From: Bifidobacterium santillanense | Lineage (GTDB): Bacteria > Actinomycetota > Actinomycetes > Actinomycetales > Bifidobacteriaceae | Length of the DNA stretch: 64,000 nucleotides | Assembly: GCF_018555385.1 (NCBI RefSeq) | Contig: NZ_JAFEJS010000003.1 | Coordinates: 124,001 to 188,000 of the forward strand | Reading direction: 5' to 3' | Shown: piece by piece, positions 8,316 to 16,529 of the stretch | How the letters are laid out: each line of letters starts with the position of its first letter | How positions within the stretch are numbered: the first letter of the stretch is position 1 | The notes under the pieces: generated by a model | What the model was told of the DNA's origin: nothing | Database searches by the model: none | The model's input: the letters and a program-made list of their open reading frames with translations, nothing else | Position numbers and translations under genes: made by a program

Positions 8316-8936
8316 ATGACGATTACGATTACGCCGCGCGTCGATGCGGATTCCGGACATGGCGGAATCGCCCGTGGACTGTTCGCGGCGTTGACCGGTG
8401 GGCGGTCGGGGGCGTCCGTGACACGATTGGATTTGCGCGGCGACGTGGCGGCGGTGAGGGCGTATGATCCCTCTCTGTCGTCCGGCTGGCAGGTGTTGCT
8501 CACCTCCACCGGCATGCACGCGGTGTGGATGTACCGCCTGTCGCACCGCCTGTGGATTGACGGACACCGTCTGGCGGCGCAGCTCGTCAGGGCGTTCAGC
8601 CACACCATGACCGGCGTGGAGATTCATCCGGCCGCCACGATCGGCAGACGACTGATCATCGACCACGGCACCGGCGTGGTGATCGGGGAGACCGCGGTCA
8701 TCGGCGATGACGTGATCCTGCACCATCAGGTCACGCTCGGCGGACGCGTCAACACACCCGGCAAACGGCACCCCACGATTGGCGACCGTGTGTACATCGG
8801 CGCCGGCGCCATGGTGCTCGGGAACATCACGGTCGGCGACGACAGCAAAATCGGTGCGATGGCGCTGGTTCTGCACGACGTGCCACCGCGTTCGGTGGCC
8901 ATTGGCAGCCCGGCCAAAGTGCGCCCTATCAGGTGA
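8316..8936 (+). CDS. cysE: Serine O-acetyltransferase (CysE-like)
   Basis: The protein is 206 residues. The C-terminal half is a left-handed beta-helix of hexapeptide repeats (GVEIHPAATIGRRLIIDHG, GVVIGETAVIGDDVILHH, KRHPTIGDRVYIGAG), typical of serine acetyltransferases, which make O-acetylserine for cysteine synthesis. The start at 8316 (MTITITPR) is chosen because TAAGGAGG lies before it; an upstream in-frame GTG would run back into dgdA. The 28-bp spacing makes it co-transcribed with dgdA. No cysK partner lies next to it. Another hexapeptide acetyltransferase specificity is possible. Confidence 0.8.
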   Translation: MTITITPRVDADSGHGGIARGLFAALTGGRSGASVTRLDLRGDVAAVRAYDPSLSSGWQVLLTSTGMHAVWMYRLSHRLWIDGHRLAAQLVRAFSHTMTGVEIHPAATIGRRLIIDHGTGVVIGETAVIGDDVILHHQVTLGGRVNTPGKRHPTIGDRVYIGAGAMVLGNITVGDDSKIGAMALVLHDVPPRSVAIGSPAKVRPIR

Positions 8937-9059
8937 GATGCCGATCGTCGTGCGGAGCTGAACGGATTGTTCCGGTGGCGGCGCCGTCCCAACGGCAAAC
9001 CTCCATCCGCGAAGACAACGACAGTGGCTGATTCCCCTTCTGAAAATCGGGAACGGGGC

Positions 9060-9992
9060 TCAGCGCAGATGCGCGTCGCAGAACCCGACGAACCGGTCGG
9101 TCGCCGCACGCGAACGCCACACCTCCGGCTCGCCGTGGCCCCCGGTCGTCGGATACCACGTCTCGATGCGCCCGCTCAGACCCGCCTCGCGCAGACGGCA
9201 CTCCAACGCGCGCGTCTGGGCGCACGGGACGACCGGGTCGTCGTCGGCGTGGGCCAGCAGCATCGGTGGCATGGTCGCGGCGAGCGACGGCGAGACGCGG
9301 GCGATCGGACTGGCGTCGGCCTCGGCCTCCGGCGTGCGGTCCCGGCCCAGGATCACGTCCTTGTAGTACTCGACCATGTCGTGCCAGTACGCGTCGTCCG
9401 TCTCCCACGTGCCGATGTCGCTGATGCCGAACGCGGCGATGACGAGATTCACCTCGGCGGACGCGTCTCGGGTCTCCTGATCGGCGCCGAGCGTGCGGTC
9501 GTCGTAGCGTTCGTCGCCGTTCGTGAAGCCGAGGAACTGCGCCAGATGCGCGCCGGCCGACGCGCCCCACGCGACGATGCGGTCCGGGTCGAGGCCGTAT
9601 CGGTCGGCGTGCGCGCGCAGGAACCGGATCGCGGCCTTGCAGTCGTGAATCTGCGCGGGCCAGCGCGCCTCGGTCGACATGCGATAGTTGATGACCGCGA
9701 CCGCGTAGCCGGCTTCGAGGAAGGCCCGCGCGTCCTCGCGGTCCGCGAGGCCGGTCGCACCGGGGGTGAAATTGCCGCCGACCCAGCCGCCGCCGTGGAT
9801 GTAGACGACGAGGGGAAGGTTCGGTCCGGCTGCGGTCGGGGTCGCCGTTGCATTAACCGTGGGGTCGATCGGGGCATCGGCTGTCGATGACGGGAGCGCG
9901 AGGTACAGGCGGTGCGATTGCAGGCCGTCGCCGGCGTAATCCTGGTCGGTGAGCTCGATGACGGTGAGGTGCTGATGGTTCGGGGAAGTCAT
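9060..9992 (-). CDS. Alpha/beta-hydrolase esterase (HSL/BD-FAE type)
   Basis: The protein has 310 residues. The oxyanion-hole motif YIHGGGW, the nucleophile elbow WGASAGAHLA (serine), a late LAHADDDPVVP (aspartate) and GGHGEPE (histidine) give a complete catalytic triad of the acetyl/feruloyl-esterase-like family. There is no signal peptide, so it is cytoplasmic. Start 9992 is preferred to the in-frame ATG at 10034, because the latter falls inside a LacI-type operator (10028-10043). That operator ties it to the GH2/symporter regulon, suggesting removal of acetyl or other acyl groups from an imported glycan. The substrate is inferred only. Confidence 0.78.
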   Translation of the reverse strand: MTSPNHQHLTVIELTDQDYAGDGLQSHRLYLALPSSTADAPIDPTVNATATPTAAGPNLPLVVYIHGGGWVGGNFTPGATGLADREDARAFLEAGYAVAVINYRMSTEARWPAQIHDCKAAIRFLRAHADRYGLDPDRIVAWGASAGAHLAQFLGFTNGDERYDDRTLGADQETRDASAEVNLVIAAFGISDIGTWETDDAYWHDMVEYYKDVILGRDRTPEAEADASPIARVSPSLAATMPPMLLAHADDDPVVPCAQTRALECRLREAGLSGRIETWYPTTGGHGEPEVWRSRAATDRFVGFCDAHLR

Positions 9993-10027
9993 GGTATGTG
10001 AGTGCTCGCTTCGTTGCAGTTCCAATA

Positions 10028-10043
10028 ATCTCATCGTTAAGAA
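10028..10043. promoter_or_regulatory. LacI-type operator 5, upstream of esterase
   Basis: Read on the minus strand this is TTCTTAACGATGAGAT, which matches ATCTCAACGATGAGAT in the CG centre and whole right half. It lies 36 bp upstream of the esterase start and is about 4.2 kb from the regulator gene. 10044-10589 holds only two direct repeats of GGTCAAGTCGCGCGA (10064-10078, 10123-10137) and no convincing gene. Confidence 0.55.
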
Positions 10044-10589
10044 TAGTGTGATTCAAGGGGTGTGGTCAAGTCGCGCGATGCGGGTACGAGGGGCCGACGA
10101 TGCGCACGCCCTTGCGCAGCGCGGTCAAGTCGCGCGACGTGTGGGGTCGAGGGGTGTGTGGTGAGGAGTGGGCTCGGGACGCGAGAGGCGACGGACGCCG
10201 GTCAAGGAAAGTTCACTGATGGAACCGACGGGCTCGGTGCGCGGGGCACGGGTCGATCGCACAGGTCAGCGACACGGATGGGAGGGCGGGCTCGGGGCTC
10301 GAGGAGCGACGGTGCAGAGGTGGGTCGATGAGGCGTACGGTGACGACGGATCCGGGGACGTGAGGTGGGATGCGGACTGTTCCGCCATCGGGAACGGTTC
10401 GCACAGGCGGGCCCAGAGATGCGAAAGACGACGAGGAGTGAAGGTAGGGGGCGGGATCGGAAGATCGAAAAGCGGGAGAGCAAGGAGATATGGACGCCGT
10501 TGTCCACTGATGTCGGGTGTTCGCCCGACGGTCGGTATTGCCGGAATGGCCTGCGGCCGATGGGTTGTTCGGCCTTGGTTTGGGGACGG

Positions 10590-10715
10590 TCAGCGGTCGC
10601 GGTCGTATTCGCGGGCGACCTCGATCATGGTCCTGGCCATCTCGTCGTTCATGTGCTTCATGTTCTCGAAGCCGGTCATCACCAGACCGCGCCTGATGTA
10701 CTTGAGGAACGACAT
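10590..10715 (-). CDS. Small protein of 41 residues, function unknown
   Basis: A strong AGGTGAG ribosome-binding site (inside GGGGGAGGTGAGC) lies 6-7 nt before the ATG at 10715. A TATACT -10-like box is about 50 bp upstream (10770-10765). The peptide starts MSFLKYIRRGLVMTG and ends AREYDRDR. It has a basic, hydrophobic N-terminal third and a charged, probably helical remainder, with no cysteines. I do not recognise the family. It sits alone between the esterase and the palindrome array. The good RBS and promoter-like box argue for a real gene rather than chance. Confidence 0.55.
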   Translation of the reverse strand: MSFLKYIRRGLVMTGFENMKHMNDEMARTMIEVAREYDRDR

Positions 10716-10827
10716 TACGTGCTCACCTCCCCCATTCTTATCGATGAAATCACTGTCGTGAGGCAGTATACGCCGGAGCCGTGAACGGATGTGATATGGG
10801 GTTGCGGAACATGTGCCACCCCCGCAA

Positions 10828-11202
10828 CCGATACTGCAGAATCGGACGTTACAAGCGTGTCGTCGCTCCCGATTGCGCCCGATACTACAGAATCGGTCGC
10901 GAAGGGGCTGCTCAGAGGGGTGGAAACGTCCGATTCTGTAGTATCGGTCGCAAATGGTGTTCTCGGGGAACGTGAAGCATCCGATACTACAGAATCGGTC
11001 GCGAAAGGGCTGCTCAGAGGGGAGAAAACGTCCGATTCTGTAGTATCGGACGCAAATGGTGCTCTTGGGGAACATGAAACATCCGATACTGCAGTATCGG
11101 ACACGAAAGGGGTTCTCGGGGGCGTAGGAACGTCCGATTCTGTAGTATCGGACGCGAAAGGGGTTCTCAGAGGGGCGGAAACATCCGATTCTGTAGTATC
11201 GG
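10828..11202. repeat. Array of eight 18-bp palindromes at exactly 51-bp period
   Basis: Copies of CCGATWCTRYAGWATCGG start at 10828, 10879, 10930, 10981, 11032, 11083, 11134 and 11185, each exactly 51 bp after the last. Copy 6 (CCGATACTGCAGTATCGG) is a perfect palindrome; the others differ by one asymmetric position. The 33-bp spacers are related: spacers 2 and 4 are nearly alike, as are 3 and 5, giving a 102-bp higher-order unit. It is not a CRISPR, since spacers are not unique and there are no cas genes. Because 51 is divisible by 3, several frames stay open by chance. Confidence 0.9.
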
Positions 11203-11233
11203 GCGTTCTTGCAGGGGTGTGGGGGATAAAGGA

Positions 11234-11259
11234 AAGCCTCCGCTGGGGAGCGGAGGCTT
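11234..11259 (-). terminator. Probable ppc terminator
   Basis: AAGCCTCCGCT and AGCGGAGGCTT form an 11-bp stem with a 4-nt loop. On the minus strand it is followed by the pyrimidine-rich TTTCCTTTATC, so it would stop ppc transcripts. Confidence 0.7.
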
Positions 11260-11267
11260 GCTGTGCC

Positions 11268-11393
11268 GCGGGGATTTCGCGCGCGCGAAGCGCGAATAAT
11301 GCGAAATCCCCGCTACGTTTCGGATGGGAAAGCCCACTGGGCTTTCCCAGCGCTGTGGCGCGACGCAGGTCGCTCCACAGCGGCCCGAAACGT
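11268..11393. other. Stacked hairpins in the ppc 3' region
   Basis: There are three further structures between ppc and its terminator. They are a perfect 13-bp stem, GCGGGGATTTCGC (11268-11280) with 11301-11313; a perfect 11-bp stem, GGGAAAGCCCA (11326-11336) with 11338-11348; and an 8-bp stem 11351-11358 with 11375-11382. The latter two are enclosed by ACGTTTCGG (11315-11323) pairing with 11385-11393. Confidence 0.65.
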
Positions 11394-14149
11394 CAGCCCG
11401 TGTTCTGCAGGCCTGCGGCGACGCCGGAGACGGTGCAGAGGATGAGATAGATGAACCCGGCCTGCTGGCTCTTCGAGAGCTCCTCCTTGTCCACCTTCTT
11501 GCGCAGCGAACGCAGCGCCAGCACCTGGGTGACGGACAGCGCGTCCACGTACGGGGAGCGGATTCGGATGGCCTGGCCGAGCACGTGACGGTGCTGGAGC
11601 GGCCACTTGTCGCCCACGATCGCGAGCACCCACTTGCGGGTGAGCTCCATCTCGTGCATGACCTTCTCCGGCAGATCCTCGCGCTCGTCGAGCGCCAGGT
11701 ACATCTTCGCGATGCGCTCGTCGGTCTTGGCCAGCGACATCTCGATGTTGTCGATGAAGGTGGAGAACAGCGGCCATTCCTCGTAGGCCTGGCGCATGGT
11801 CTCCAGATCGCCGAACTGCTCGCACGCGGTGCCGAGGCCGTACCAGGCGGCCAGGTTGATGCGTGCCTGGGCCCAGGAGAAGATCCACGGAATCGTGCGC
11901 AGATCGTCGAGCGACTTCGCGCCCAGGCCGCGCTTGGCCGGGCGGGAGCCGATCGGCAGCAGACCGATCTCGGTCAGCGGCGTCACGGTGGAGAACCACT
12001 GGGCGAAGTCCGGCGTGTGCAGCAGGTCGAGGAAGCGGTTGTGCGCGGCCTCGTCGAGCTCGTGCGCCATCTCGGCGTACTTGGCGGTCATGTCCGTGTT
12101 GCGCTTCTCGACGCTCGGCGCCGACTGGAGCAGGGTCGCGGCCGCGACGGACTCGACGTGGCGGATGGCCAGCACCGGGTTGCCGTAGCGGGCGAAGATG
12201 ACCTCGCCTTGTTCGGTGAGCTTGAAGCGGCACTTGACCGAGCCGACCGGCTGCGCGAGCACCGCACGGTTGGCCGGGCCGCCGCCGCGGCCGACGGCAC
12301 CGCCGCGACCATGGAACAGGGTCAGGTCGATGTCGTGCGACTCGGCCCACTTGGCGATGCGCTCCTGCGCGGAGTGCAGGGCCAGCGTGGCGGAGGTCGG
12401 GCCGGCGTCCTTCGAGGAGTCGGAGTAGCCGAGCATGACCTCGAGCTTGTTGCCGGTGGCCTTCAGACGAGCCTGGACCTCGGGGATCTTGATCATTTCC
12501 TCGAGCACGTCCACCGAGTTCTGCAGATCCTCGAGCTGCTCGAACAGCGGGATCACGTCGATGGTCGGCACGTCCTCCGGATGTGCGAAGGCGAGACGGT
12601 TGAGCTCGTAGACATCCTTGATGTTCTGCGCGCTCTTCGTGAACGAGATGATGTAGCGGCGGGCGGCCTTGGTGCCGTTGCGCTTCTGGATCGAACCGAG
12701 AGCGCGGAAGGTGTCGAGCACCTCCTGGGTCATCGGCTGCAGATCGCCGCGCTCGCCGTGCAGACCGTGCTCGCGGATGTCCGCGAGGGCGCGGGAGTGC
12801 ACCACCGAGTGCTGACGGAACTCCATCTCGACCATGTGGAAGCCGAAGGTCTCGGCCTGCCAGATCAGGTCCTGCAGCGGGCCGTAGGCGGAGCGCTTGG
12901 CACCCGCGTCGGCCAGCGAGCGCTGGACGGTCTTGAGGTCGGCGATGTAGTCCTCGCAGGTGTGGTACATGAGGTCGGCGTCGCGCTCGATCGTGTAGTG
13001 CAGACGATCGGCGATCACCAGCATGACGGCGCGGTGCAGCTCCTTGGTGGAGATCAGCGCGGCCTTGTCGGTCAGGCGCTCGCTCATCTCCTTCTGGTGG
13101 CTCCACAGCACCTTGAGCTCGGCGCTCGGCGGCGTGGTCTCGGCCTCCATCGTGAGGTTGCGGCCCACGGTGCGGGTGGCCTCCTCGAGGGCGGCCAGCA
13201 CGTGGTCGGAGAACTTGCGCGCGACCTGACGGCTCACCTTCGCGGTGACGTTCGGGTTGCCGTCGCGGTCGGAGCCGATCCAGCTGCCCGGGTGGAAGAA
13301 CGCGGGGCAGACGGGCTCGACGAGGCCGGCCTGATCGCCCAGCACCCAGTCGTCGAAGCGACGGTAGACCTGCGGGATCGTGTGGAACAGCGTGTTGTCG
13401 AAGATGTCGAGGATCGTATCCGCCTCCTCGACCGGGGTCGGCTTCTTCAGCGCGATCGGCGAGGTGCGGAACAGCGCGTCGATCTCGTTGTAGAGACGGC
13501 GCAGGTTCTCCTTCTTGTCCGAACCGCCCAGCAGCTTGTTGGCCGTCAGCAGCTCGGAGATGCGGCGGATCTTGCCCTCGACCGCCTTGCGGCGGGCTTC
13601 GGTCGGATGCGCGGTGAACACCGGGTGGAACTCGAGACGATCGAGCAGCTCCTTGGCCTTCGCCGGGCCCATCTCGTTGATGAGCTGGTGGTAGGCGACG
13701 GTGAGCTCGTTGATCGGATCCACGGCGCTGTCGTCGGACACCTTGGCCTCACGCGCGTGCAGCACGGAGACGCGGTAGTCCTCCTCGCACAGGTTGGCGA
13801 GGTGGAAGTAGGTGGCGAACGCGCGGGCAAGCAGCTGCGCATCGTGCAGCGTCATGTTGTCGATGACGTTCACGGCCTTCTTCAGACCATCGTGATCGGG
13901 GTCGGGGTCAACCATCACCCCTTCGAAATGCTCGGCGCTGGCTTCGACCGCGTACTGACGCACCTGATCGAACGTGGAGAGCAATTTGGGATCGAATTCG
14001 CCCAGGACATCACGCAGAATGCGCAGACACAGATCCATGTCGCTGGCGAGTGATTCGGGCAGATGACGCTCTTCGGGACCTTTCGTTCCCGTGCCGGTCG
14101 AGACTATCGTCGCGTCGGCGGGCGTGATCTGCTGATCATTATCTGTCAT
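11393..14149 (-). CDS. ppc: Phosphoenolpyruvate carboxylase
   Basis: The protein is 918 residues, the normal length for the bacterial enzyme. It carboxylates PEP with bicarbonate to oxaloacetate, an anaplerotic step. Signature motifs are VFTAHPTEARRK (catalytic His near 181), GSDRDGNPNV, MLGYSDSSKDAG and FHGRGGAVGRGGGP. The C-terminus ends LQNTG, where many family members have RNTG. GAAGGAGG precedes the ATG. Downstream are stacked hairpins and a terminator. A TACAAT -10-like box lies 123 bp upstream (14277-14272). The 14150-14585 gap to thrE shows no other feature. Confidence 0.97.
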   Translation of the reverse strand: MTDNDQQITPADATIVSTGTGTKGPEERHLPESLASDMDLCLRILRDVLGEFDPKLLSTFDQVRQYAVEASAEHFEGVMVDPDPDHDGLKKAVNVIDNMTLHDAQLLARAFATYFHLANLCEEDYRVSVLHAREAKVSDDSAVDPINELTVAYHQLINEMGPAKAKELLDRLEFHPVFTAHPTEARRKAVEGKIRRISELLTANKLLGGSDKKENLRRLYNEIDALFRTSPIALKKPTPVEEADTILDIFDNTLFHTIPQVYRRFDDWVLGDQAGLVEPVCPAFFHPGSWIGSDRDGNPNVTAKVSRQVARKFSDHVLAALEEATRTVGRNLTMEAETTPPSAELKVLWSHQKEMSERLTDKAALISTKELHRAVMLVIADRLHYTIERDADLMYHTCEDYIADLKTVQRSLADAGAKRSAYGPLQDLIWQAETFGFHMVEMEFRQHSVVHSRALADIREHGLHGERGDLQPMTQEVLDTFRALGSIQKRNGTKAARRYIISFTKSAQNIKDVYELNRLAFAHPEDVPTIDVIPLFEQLEDLQNSVDVLEEMIKIPEVQARLKATGNKLEVMLGYSDSSKDAGPTSATLALHSAQERIAKWAESHDIDLTLFHGRGGAVGRGGGPANRAVLAQPVGSVKCRFKLTEQGEVIFARYGNPVLAIRHVESVAAATLLQSAPSVEKRNTDMTAKYAEMAHELDEAAHNRFLDLLHTPDFAQWFSTVTPLTEIGLLPIGSRPAKRGLGAKSLDDLRTIPWIFSWAQARINLAAWYGLGTACEQFGDLETMRQAYEEWPLFSTFIDNIEMSLAKTDERIAKMYLALDEREDLPEKVMHEMELTRKWVLAIVGDKWPLQHRHVLGQAIRIRSPYVDALSVTQVLALRSLRKKVDKEELSKSQQAGFIYLILCTVSGVAAGLQNTG

Positions 14150-14585
14150 CAGACCTCCTTCTGCCGTACCTCAGGTTGCTCGGTCTGACGGTCGCCCGCG
14201 GCTCCTCCGCGGTTGTTGAGGCCGTCCGTTGCGAGCCCACAGCCCGTATACGGCGTTTGGTTGTGGTCAGCATTGTATCGTCGCCTAATCGCAACGAATG
14301 TTACGAAGTCCGGTTTCCGGACGATTTCGTACACGGATGGTGTGCGTTTCAGGGGGCGTCCATCGCATTTCGACCCTCGATTGTCCGAAAGGTGGACCGG
14401 AAAGTGATCGCCGGGCCTCGCGGGGAGGGGCGCGGGGTAGCGTGAAACCTCAGAAATCTCGTCATTTGAAGCCAATCGGACCGCATGCGGCGGATCCGAC
14501 GCGGCATGCGGATCGCATCATGCGGCCGCCGCGTCGCCTCCTTCCGTGTGGATCTTCACGAATTCGGACGAATCAGGGACATCAC

Positions 14586-16517
14586 ATGCGACAGCAGACG
14601 GACATGGGACAGACGGAACACGCGGAACACGGCCATCAGGGTCAGCAGAGTCAGCAGGGACAGGACCACAAGGAGCACGGCGCCATCGCCGTGTCCCACT
14701 ACCACACGCACTCCATCCCGCTGGACATGGAGGACATCGAGCGTGACTGGGACAAGCCGATCGCCGAGGCCGGCATCGCGGCCAAGGCGAGCGTGATCGT
14801 GCGCGTCGGCCTGCTCGACCTGTCCGCCGGCACCGGATCGTTCCGCGTGCGCGAGATGATGCACCGCATCGCCTACCCGCTCGGCGTCCACGTGCGCGCC
14901 GACGTGAACCTCACGGACATCGAGGCCGCGTGCACCGACGGCAAGGACCGCATCACCGAGGTCATCGACCTGCCCACCACCGGCGTCAACACCGAGCGCA
15001 TCTGGCTGCTCGAGCACTTCGCCGACTGGTTCAGCGTGAACCTCGGCGAGGAGAGCATGTACCACGTGCAGCCGGAGGTCTCGCAGGGCCTCATGCAGCA
15101 CCTCGACGCCAAGGACGCCTCGCAGGTCTCCGCGGAGCTGTCCAAGCGGCTGCGCGAGGAGGAGCGAGAGGAGCGTCGCCAGGGGCAGGGAGGCGCCGGC
15201 GACGGCCGCGATCTGCCGGGCCAGGACGCCGTGCTCGACGCGCTCGAGGACGCCAGCCGCCACACCGACCCCGGCGACCCGCGCGCTCACCAGCTGCACG
15301 TGCACGAGACCGACTGGTCGCAGTCCGCGATGACGCAGTCGCTCGCCGCCCGCACCGCCGCGGAGCACGAGTCCGAAGCGACGGACCGTGACGAGACGGC
15401 CGCGTCGGCCCCGGCCGGACGCCGTCAGGCCAGAACCGGCCGGACCAAGCTCGCCGACCGCAAGCCGCCGAAGGAGTACGCCGAGCACTTCGACCACATC
15501 GGCTCCGAGCCCAAGCCCAAGGGCCAGCCCGGCATCACCGTGCGCCAGGCGCACCAGCGCCTCGATATGATCGAGCACCGCAAGCCGCTCTACTCCCCCG
15601 CCTTCGCCGGCCTCGCCTCCGCGATCGCCTGCGCGTCCTTCGTCTTCCTCCTCGGCGGCGGCCCGTACGACATGGTCGGCGCGTTCGTCGGCGCCGGGCT
15701 CGGCCACTGGCTGCGCCGCCGACTCTTCGCGCATCACCTCAACCAGTTCTTCGTCACGTTCGTGTGCGTGGCCGTCGCCGCGCTCGCCTGCACCGGCATG
15801 CTGCGTCTCATCGGCCTGTTCGACCCGATCGCGCTCAACCACGACACCGCGTACATCGGCGCGATGCTCTTCGTCATCCCCGGGTTCCCGCTCATCACCA
15901 GCGGCCTCGACATGGCCAAGATCGACTTCCCGTCGGGCATCCAGCGCCTGACGTACTTCTTCTGCATCGTGCTCATGGCCACGCTCGCCGGATGGATGGT
16001 CGCCTCGATCGTGCACCTCAACCCCACCGGATTCGAGCCGCTCGGCCTCAACCCGTGGGTCAACGGCTCGCTGCGCTTCGTGTTCGCGTTCCTCGGCGTG
16101 TGGGGCTTCTCGATCATGTTCAACTCGCCGCAGCGCATGTGCCTCGTGGCCGCGACCATCGGCGCGATCACCGACACCCTGCGTCTCGAGATCGTCGACA
16201 TGGGCGTGCCCGCGGAGGCCGGCGCGTTCATCGGCGCGCTGCTGGCGGGCCTGCTCGCCACCGCCTGGCGCTCGTCCGTGCGCCGCGGCTGGCTCGCGCC
16301 GCACTTCGGCTATCCGCGCATCTGCCTGACCGTGCCGTCGATCGTGATCATGGTGCCCGGCCTGTACATGTATCAGGCCATGTTCCACCTGGGCTCGTTC
16401 GACACCCAATCCGCCCTCGACTGGGCCTTCCGCGCGTTCATGGTGATCATCTGCCTGCCGATCGGTCTGGCGATGGCCCGTGTTATCACGGATAAATCCT
16501 GGCGCTACGACATCTGA
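14586..16517 (+). CDS. thrE: Threonine/serine exporter family membrane protein (ThrE-like)
   Basis: The protein is 643 residues. Residues about 50-170 form the soluble DUF1212-type domain (IVRVGLLDLSAGTGSFRVRE, GVNTERIWLLEHFADWF). A charged, low-complexity linker (about 180-330) comes next, and the C-terminal half has about nine to ten membrane segments (ASAIACASFVFLLGGG, GAFIGALLAGLLATAW). This matches ThrE/YjjP exporters, which expel threonine and serine. Start 14586 (MRQQTDMGQTE) follows AGGGA; the longer frame upstream is arginine-rich and unlike protein. The N-terminus is rich in His and Gln. PutP begins 12 nt later, so the two form an operon. Confidence 0.85.
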   Translation: MRQQTDMGQTEHAEHGHQGQQSQQGQDHKEHGAIAVSHYHTHSIPLDMEDIERDWDKPIAEAGIAAKASVIVRVGLLDLSAGTGSFRVREMMHRIAYPLGVHVRADVNLTDIEAACTDGKDRITEVIDLPTTGVNTERIWLLEHFADWFSVNLGEESMYHVQPEVSQGLMQHLDAKDASQVSAELSKRLREEEREERRQGQGGAGDGRDLPGQDAVLDALEDASRHTDPGDPRAHQLHVHETDWSQSAMTQSLAARTAAEHESEATDRDETAASAPAGRRQARTGRTKLADRKPPKEYAEHFDHIGSEPKPKGQPGITVRQAHQRLDMIEHRKPLYSPAFAGLASAIACASFVFLLGGGPYDMVGAFVGAGLGHWLRRRLFAHHLNQFFVTFVCVAVAALACTGMLRLIGLFDPIALNHDTAYIGAMLFVIPGFPLITSGLDMAKIDFPSGIQRLTYFFCIVLMATLAGWMVASIVHLNPTGFEPLGLNPWVNGSLRFVFAFLGVWGFSIMFNSPQRMCLVAATIGAITDTLRLEIVDMGVPAEAGAFIGALLAGLLATAWRSSVRRGWLAPHFGYPRICLTVPSIVIMVPGLYMYQAMFHLGSFDTQSALDWAFRAFMVIICLPIGLAMARVITDKSWRYDI

Positions 16518-16529
16518 TAGGAGTCACTT

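Noticed and set aside
10168..10761. 197-codon plus-strand ORF
   Set aside because: Its composition is Arg/Gly-rich like a shadow, and its second half is antisense to the small gene at 10590-10715, which has a better RBS.
10828..11202. CRISPR array
   Set aside because: Repeats are only 18 bp and palindromic, the spacers resemble each other, and no cas gene is present.
10791..11450. Long open frames (219, 161 and 129 codons) across the palindrome array
   Set aside because: The 51-bp period is a multiple of three, so frames stay open on both strands by repetition. The products are 17-residue repeats with no RBS-supported start.
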